From Pseudomonas azotoformans (lineage in GTDB: Bacteria; Pseudomonadota; Gammaproteobacteria; Pseudomonadales; Pseudomonadaceae), in the NCBI RefSeq assembly GCF_900103345.1, contig NZ_LT629702.1, positions 248,001 through 312,000 on the forward strand: a stretch of 64,000 nt of DNA. The letters are read 5' to 3'. The translations under genes were made by a program, and so were the position numbers. This document shows, in pieces, positions 61,318 through 64,000 of this stretch (position 1 is the first letter of the stretch; the number at the start of each line of letters is the position of its first letter). Under the pieces are notes generated by a model. That model made no database searches, was not told where the DNA came from, and saw nothing but the letters and a program-made list of their open reading frames with translations.

Positions 61318-62634
61318 CTAGGACCGAGGAGCGTCAATCATGTAGCTCAACGTCATCCGACTCAGCGCCCGGATCCCCACCGCCAGGCTCGGGTCATCCA
61401 CCTGGAAGCCCGGCGAATGGGTAGGCCATACGTTTTTGCCCTCCAGCGCAGGCGGTGTCACGCCCATACGCATGAAAATCCCTGGAACCTGGCGGGCGTA
61501 TTCGGCGAAGTCATCGGCACCGTAAGTGCCATTGTCGATCCGCACCGGTGTGGTCGACACCTGTTGCAGCACCGGCATCAACTGGTCAACCAATGCAGTG
61601 TTGTTGTAGCCGGCGCGGTAATTGCCCGGCAGGTAGTCCACCTTGGCGGTGGCCCCCGAGGCTTCGGCGATGTGCCCGGCGGTGCGGGTCATGCGCTGCA
61701 ACACGTCCTCACGCTGTTCATCGCTGACGGTGCGAATCGAACCTTCCAGGCGCACTTCGGCGGGGATGATGTTGTGGCGGTCACCGGCTTCGATACGGCC
61801 CACCGAAATTACCGGCGCCGGCAACAGGCTGAGGTTGGATTGGCGACTGGGAATGGTCTGCCAGGCCAGGATTACCTGGGCGGCGACGGGCACAGGGTCG
61901 ATGCCGGTCCACGGGAAGGCCGCATGGGTCTGGCGGCCGATGATGCGCGCGACAAAGGTGTCGGCTGCCGCCGTGGTGCGTTGCCGGCTGAGCGTGAAAG
62001 TCCCCGCCGTCCCCGCAGTTACGTGGATGCCGAAGATCACCGCCGGCGCGGGATTTTGCAGCGCGCCGTCCTTGATCATCAATTGCGCGCCGCCTTGTTC
62101 GCCGAGCGGCGGCCCTTCTTCGGCCGGTTGGAAGATCAGCTTGAGGGTGCCCGGCAACTGGTCGCGATGGGCCGCCAACACCTCGGCAACCCCTAGCGCC
62201 ATCGCCATATGCGCATCGTGACCGCAAGCATGCATCACCCCGACGTCCTTGCCACGGCTGCGAAAGTCAGCGCCTTCATCTTTGCTGCGCACTGTCGACG
62301 CGAACGGAAGGCCGGTTGCCTCGGTGAGCGGCAGCGCGTCCAGTTCGGCGCGAATTGCGACCACCGGGCCAGGTTTGCCACCACGCAAAATGCCAATGAC
62401 ACCGGTATGCGCGATGCCGGTCTGCACCTCCAGCCCCAGTTCCCGTAGGCGTTGGGCGATGCGCTCGGCGGTGTGGAACTCGCGATTGCCCAGTTCGGGT
62501 TGTTGGTGAATCGCGTGGCGCAGCTCTATCACGCCGGGCAATGCCTGGCTGATCTGCGCGTCCAGCTCGTCCCAAGGCTCGGCGGCCGACACGGAGCCGG
62601 ACAGAAGCAGCAGGGAAATCGGTAGCTTCAACAT
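61318..62634 (-). CDS. Exported M20-family amidohydrolase
   Basis: A 438-residue metallohydrolase with an N-terminal signal peptide (LPISLLLLSGSVSAAEP, cleavage about residue 18). Metal ligands: MHACGHDAHMAMAL (about 133-146), FQPAEEGPPLGEQGG (about 168-180), FGIHVTAGT near 200, and a C-terminal NVWPTHSPGFQVDD. The family cleaves N-acyl amino acids, hippurate or IAA-amino acids; the dimerisation lid domain is present (RIIGRQTHAAFPWTGIDPV). The signal peptide puts it in the periplasm, where it would release an acid and an amino acid. It lies 9 bases after the flavoprotein gene, in one operon. Confidence 0.9.
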   Translation of the reverse strand: MLKLPISLLLLSGSVSAAEPWDELDAQISQALPGVIELRHAIHQQPELGNREFHTAERIAQRLRELGLEVQTGIAHTGVIGILRGGKPGPVVAIRAELDALPLTEATGLPFASTVRSKDEGADFRSRGKDVGVMHACGHDAHMAMALGVAEVLAAHRDQLPGTLKLIFQPAEEGPPLGEQGGAQLMIKDGALQNPAPAVIFGIHVTAGTAGTFTLSRQRTTAAADTFVARIIGRQTHAAFPWTGIDPVPVAAQVILAWQTIPSRQSNLSLLPAPVISVGRIEAGDRHNIIPAEVRLEGSIRTVSDEQREDVLQRMTRTAGHIAEASGATAKVDYLPGNYRAGYNNTALVDQLMPVLQQVSTTPVRIDNGTYGADDFAEYARQVPGIFMRMGVTPPALEGKNVWPTHSPGFQVDDPSLAVGIRALSRMTLSYMIDAPRS

Positions 62635-62643
62635 ATCCAGGGC

Positions 62644-63828
62644 TCAATAAGTAAACGCAATCGGCGGTGCTTTCGCGTTCAGCAAATAATCGCCAATCGC
62701 CTTGTACTTGTAGGCCAGGGCGTCATGGGTGGTGTGGGTGCGCGCATTGCGCCAGTGGCGGTCGAAGTTGTAGCGCGACTGGGTGGTGGCGGCGCCGCCG
62801 ACTTCATACAGGCGCTCGCACACGAAGAGCGCGGCGCGGGTTGAGGCGATCTTGGATTCGGCCACGGCAATCGAGGACTTGACCAAAATAGCTTCCAATT
62901 CCTCACCCTGCGCCAACCCCTGCAACTGTGTGCGCGCGGCCAAGTCGACCGCCCCGGCGGCTTTCTCCACCAGCGCCTCGGCGCCATGGATGCGCGCGGC
63001 CAGATCACCGAGGGTGTGCAGGATGTACGGGTCGTGGCGCGCCTGGTCCACGCCACTTTCGCGCACCGGCCGCGAGCCAGTGCGCGCCCACGCTACCGCG
63101 TCATCCAAGGCCGCCAGGCCGATGCCGACATCCAGGGCACAGTGGATCAACTGGGCACTGGCGCCGACATAGTTGCGGCGTTGATACCACTGCGCCAGCG
63201 GGATCACTTGCTCGGGGCGCACCGGCACATTTTCCAGCAGGGTGCTGCCGCTGGCGGTGACGCGCTGGCCCATGCCGTCCCAGTCATCCAGCAGCGTAAT
63301 GCCCGCAGCGTCGGCGGGCAGCATCACGTAGACCGCGTTGCCGGCTTCGTCCACCGCCTGGATTTTCAGCAGGTCGGCAAACAGGCAACCGGTGCTGTAG
63401 AACTTGCTGCCATTGAGCACCAGTTGATCGCCGCGACGCTCCAGGCGTGTGTGGATTTCACCACGAAAGGTGCCGCTGCGTTCGGCAATCGCGCCAGATG
63501 ACAACTGGCGCTCGGCAAAGGCACCGAGGTACTCGCGCTGCTGTTCGGGGTTGGCGATCAGGCGCAGGTGCTCGACCGTGGCGAAATGCGGAAACAACGC
63601 CTGGGCCACACTCGGATCGGCCTTGGCCAGGGTGATGAAAATCTGTGCCACCTGCAGTTGGCTGACATCGCCGCCGCCCAGCTCAGTGGGTACCCGGGCG
63701 GCGCCCAGGCCGGATTCGCGGATCAGGTCGAGCTGCGCGTAAGGCAGGATTCTGCCGGCGTCGCGGTCGGCGGCACCGGGTTGGATCTGCGCGGCGAGTT
63801 GGTGGGCGAGGGCAAGGTAATCAGTCAT
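62644..63828 (-). CDS. Acyl-CoA-dehydrogenase-fold flavoprotein, SfnB/DszC-like
   Basis: A 394-residue protein. Residues about 20-360 follow the acyl-CoA dehydrogenase fold (GLGAARVPTELGGGDVSQLQ at about 40, LNGSKFYSTGCLFADLLKIQ at about 138). The acyl-CoA catalytic Glu segment is missing, and the end reads YNFDRHWRNARTHTTHDALA, typical of DszC/SfnB/SoxC-type FMNH2-dependent monooxygenases in sulfur-compound use. The substrate is not known. It is flanked by an MFS gene upstream and the exported amidohydrolase downstream. Confidence 0.87.
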   Translation of the reverse strand: MTDYLALAHQLAAQIQPGAADRDAGRILPYAQLDLIRESGLGAARVPTELGGGDVSQLQVAQIFITLAKADPSVAQALFPHFATVEHLRLIANPEQQREYLGAFAERQLSSGAIAERSGTFRGEIHTRLERRGDQLVLNGSKFYSTGCLFADLLKIQAVDEAGNAVYVMLPADAAGITLLDDWDGMGQRVTASGSTLLENVPVRPEQVIPLAQWYQRRNYVGASAQLIHCALDVGIGLAALDDAVAWARTGSRPVRESGVDQARHDPYILHTLGDLAARIHGAEALVEKAAGAVDLAARTQLQGLAQGEELEAILVKSSIAVAESKIASTRAALFVCERLYEVGGAATTQSRYNFDRHWRNARTHTTHDALAYKYKAIGDYLLNAKAPPIAFTY

Positions 63829-63847
63829 GGAAAGTCCATCAAAGAGG

Positions 63848-64000
63848 TCAGGATGCGTCGCGCAGAGCGCTGCGCGGGACGCCGAGCAACAGGGTCAAGG
63901 TGCCGCAGGCCACCAGCGCCGCCACGATATAAAGCGCCAGGCTGATGCTGCCGGTGGAGGTCTTGATCGCGCCGATCATGATCGGCGTGAGCAGGCTGCT
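63848..64000 (-). CDS. MFS transporter, C-terminal end only
   Basis: The last 50 codons of a minus-strand gene that continues beyond the right edge. The sequence SSLLTPIMIGAIKTSTGSIS, then LALYIVAALVACGTLTLLLG, is the pattern of helices 11-12 of ACS-type major facilitators, ending in PRSALRDAS and TGA at 63848-63850. It precedes the SfnB-like gene by 19 bases, so the three genes probably form one operon for uptake and breakdown of an organic compound. Confidence 0.7.
   Translation of the reverse strand, partial: SSLLTPIMIGAIKTSTGSISLALYIVAALVACGTLTLLLGVPRSALRDAS

Overview
The window looks like a chromosomal segment of a Pseudomonas of the fluorescens group. The basis is the gacA-uvrC pair with the unusual TTG start of gacA, REP-type repeats of the GGGCTTGCCCCC and GCGAGCAAGCTCGC kinds, a REP-derived VGASLLAKN tail on one protein, and Pseudomonas-restricted families such as DUF1652, DUF6543 and DUF3077-like proteins. 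Genus is secure; species is not claimed.

Layout. 1-1.6 kb: the 5' part of a gene that fuses a class I terpene synthase to a cytochrome P450, running off the left edge. 2-12.3 kb: mostly minus-strand housekeeping and metabolic genes (CBS-domain protein, topB, an MHS-family transporter, a GMC oxidoreductase with a divergent LysR regulator, alkC, a gamma-glutamylpolyamine-synthetase-like enzyme with its XRE-cupin regulator). 12.3-16.6 kb: a giant DUF6543 toxin-like protein. 16.7-24 kb: small envelope and metabolic genes, a PAS-LuxR regulator, and a composite inverted-repeat element beside a DUF3077-like gene. 24-27.8 kb: a magnesium module, mgtA-mgtC, behind a structured leader. 28.1-32.9 kb: a BvgA/BvgS-like phosphorelay followed by a receiver that has lost its phosphoacceptor. 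33.9-41.1 kb: a TetR regulator and a five-gene acyl-CoA/2-oxoacid operon with a palindromic operator. 41.1-42.7 kb: a DAHP synthase behind two aromatic-rich leader peptides and a strong terminator. 42.8-47.3 kb: a nitrilase-family protein, a GNAT, a divergent phage-type regulator pair, gacA and uvrC.

47.3-50.1 kb is rearranged. uvrC ends in a 19-bp attachment-like sequence and is followed by the 5' part of one integrase, joined tail-to-tail with the 5' part of a P4-type integrase. Then come tRNA-Gly and pgsA in reverse orientation, and an inverted copy of the 19-bp sequence. The simplest reading is a prophage in the uvrC 3' end plus an island in tRNA-Gly, with an inversion whose breakpoints lie inside the two integrase genes. 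It removes pgsA and tRNA-Gly from the gacA-uvrC transcription unit.

50.1-61.3 kb reads as accessory DNA: a small secreted peptide gene, a split-transketolase/MFS/SDR/LysR catabolic cluster, gene remnants, and a compact minus-strand operon (diaminobutyrate aminotransferase, GNAT, amine N-monooxygenase, LysE exporter, unknown protein). That operon looks like a pathway for a small exported N-hydroxylated amino acid. 61.3-64 kb: an exported M20 amidohydrolase, an SfnB/DszC-like flavoprotein and the end of a transporter.

Best candidates for something undescribed: the terpene synthase-P450 fusion, the N-hydroxy-diaminobutyrate-type operon, the two-tier aromatic leader of the DAHP synthase gene, and the composite element at 22.3-22.5 kb.
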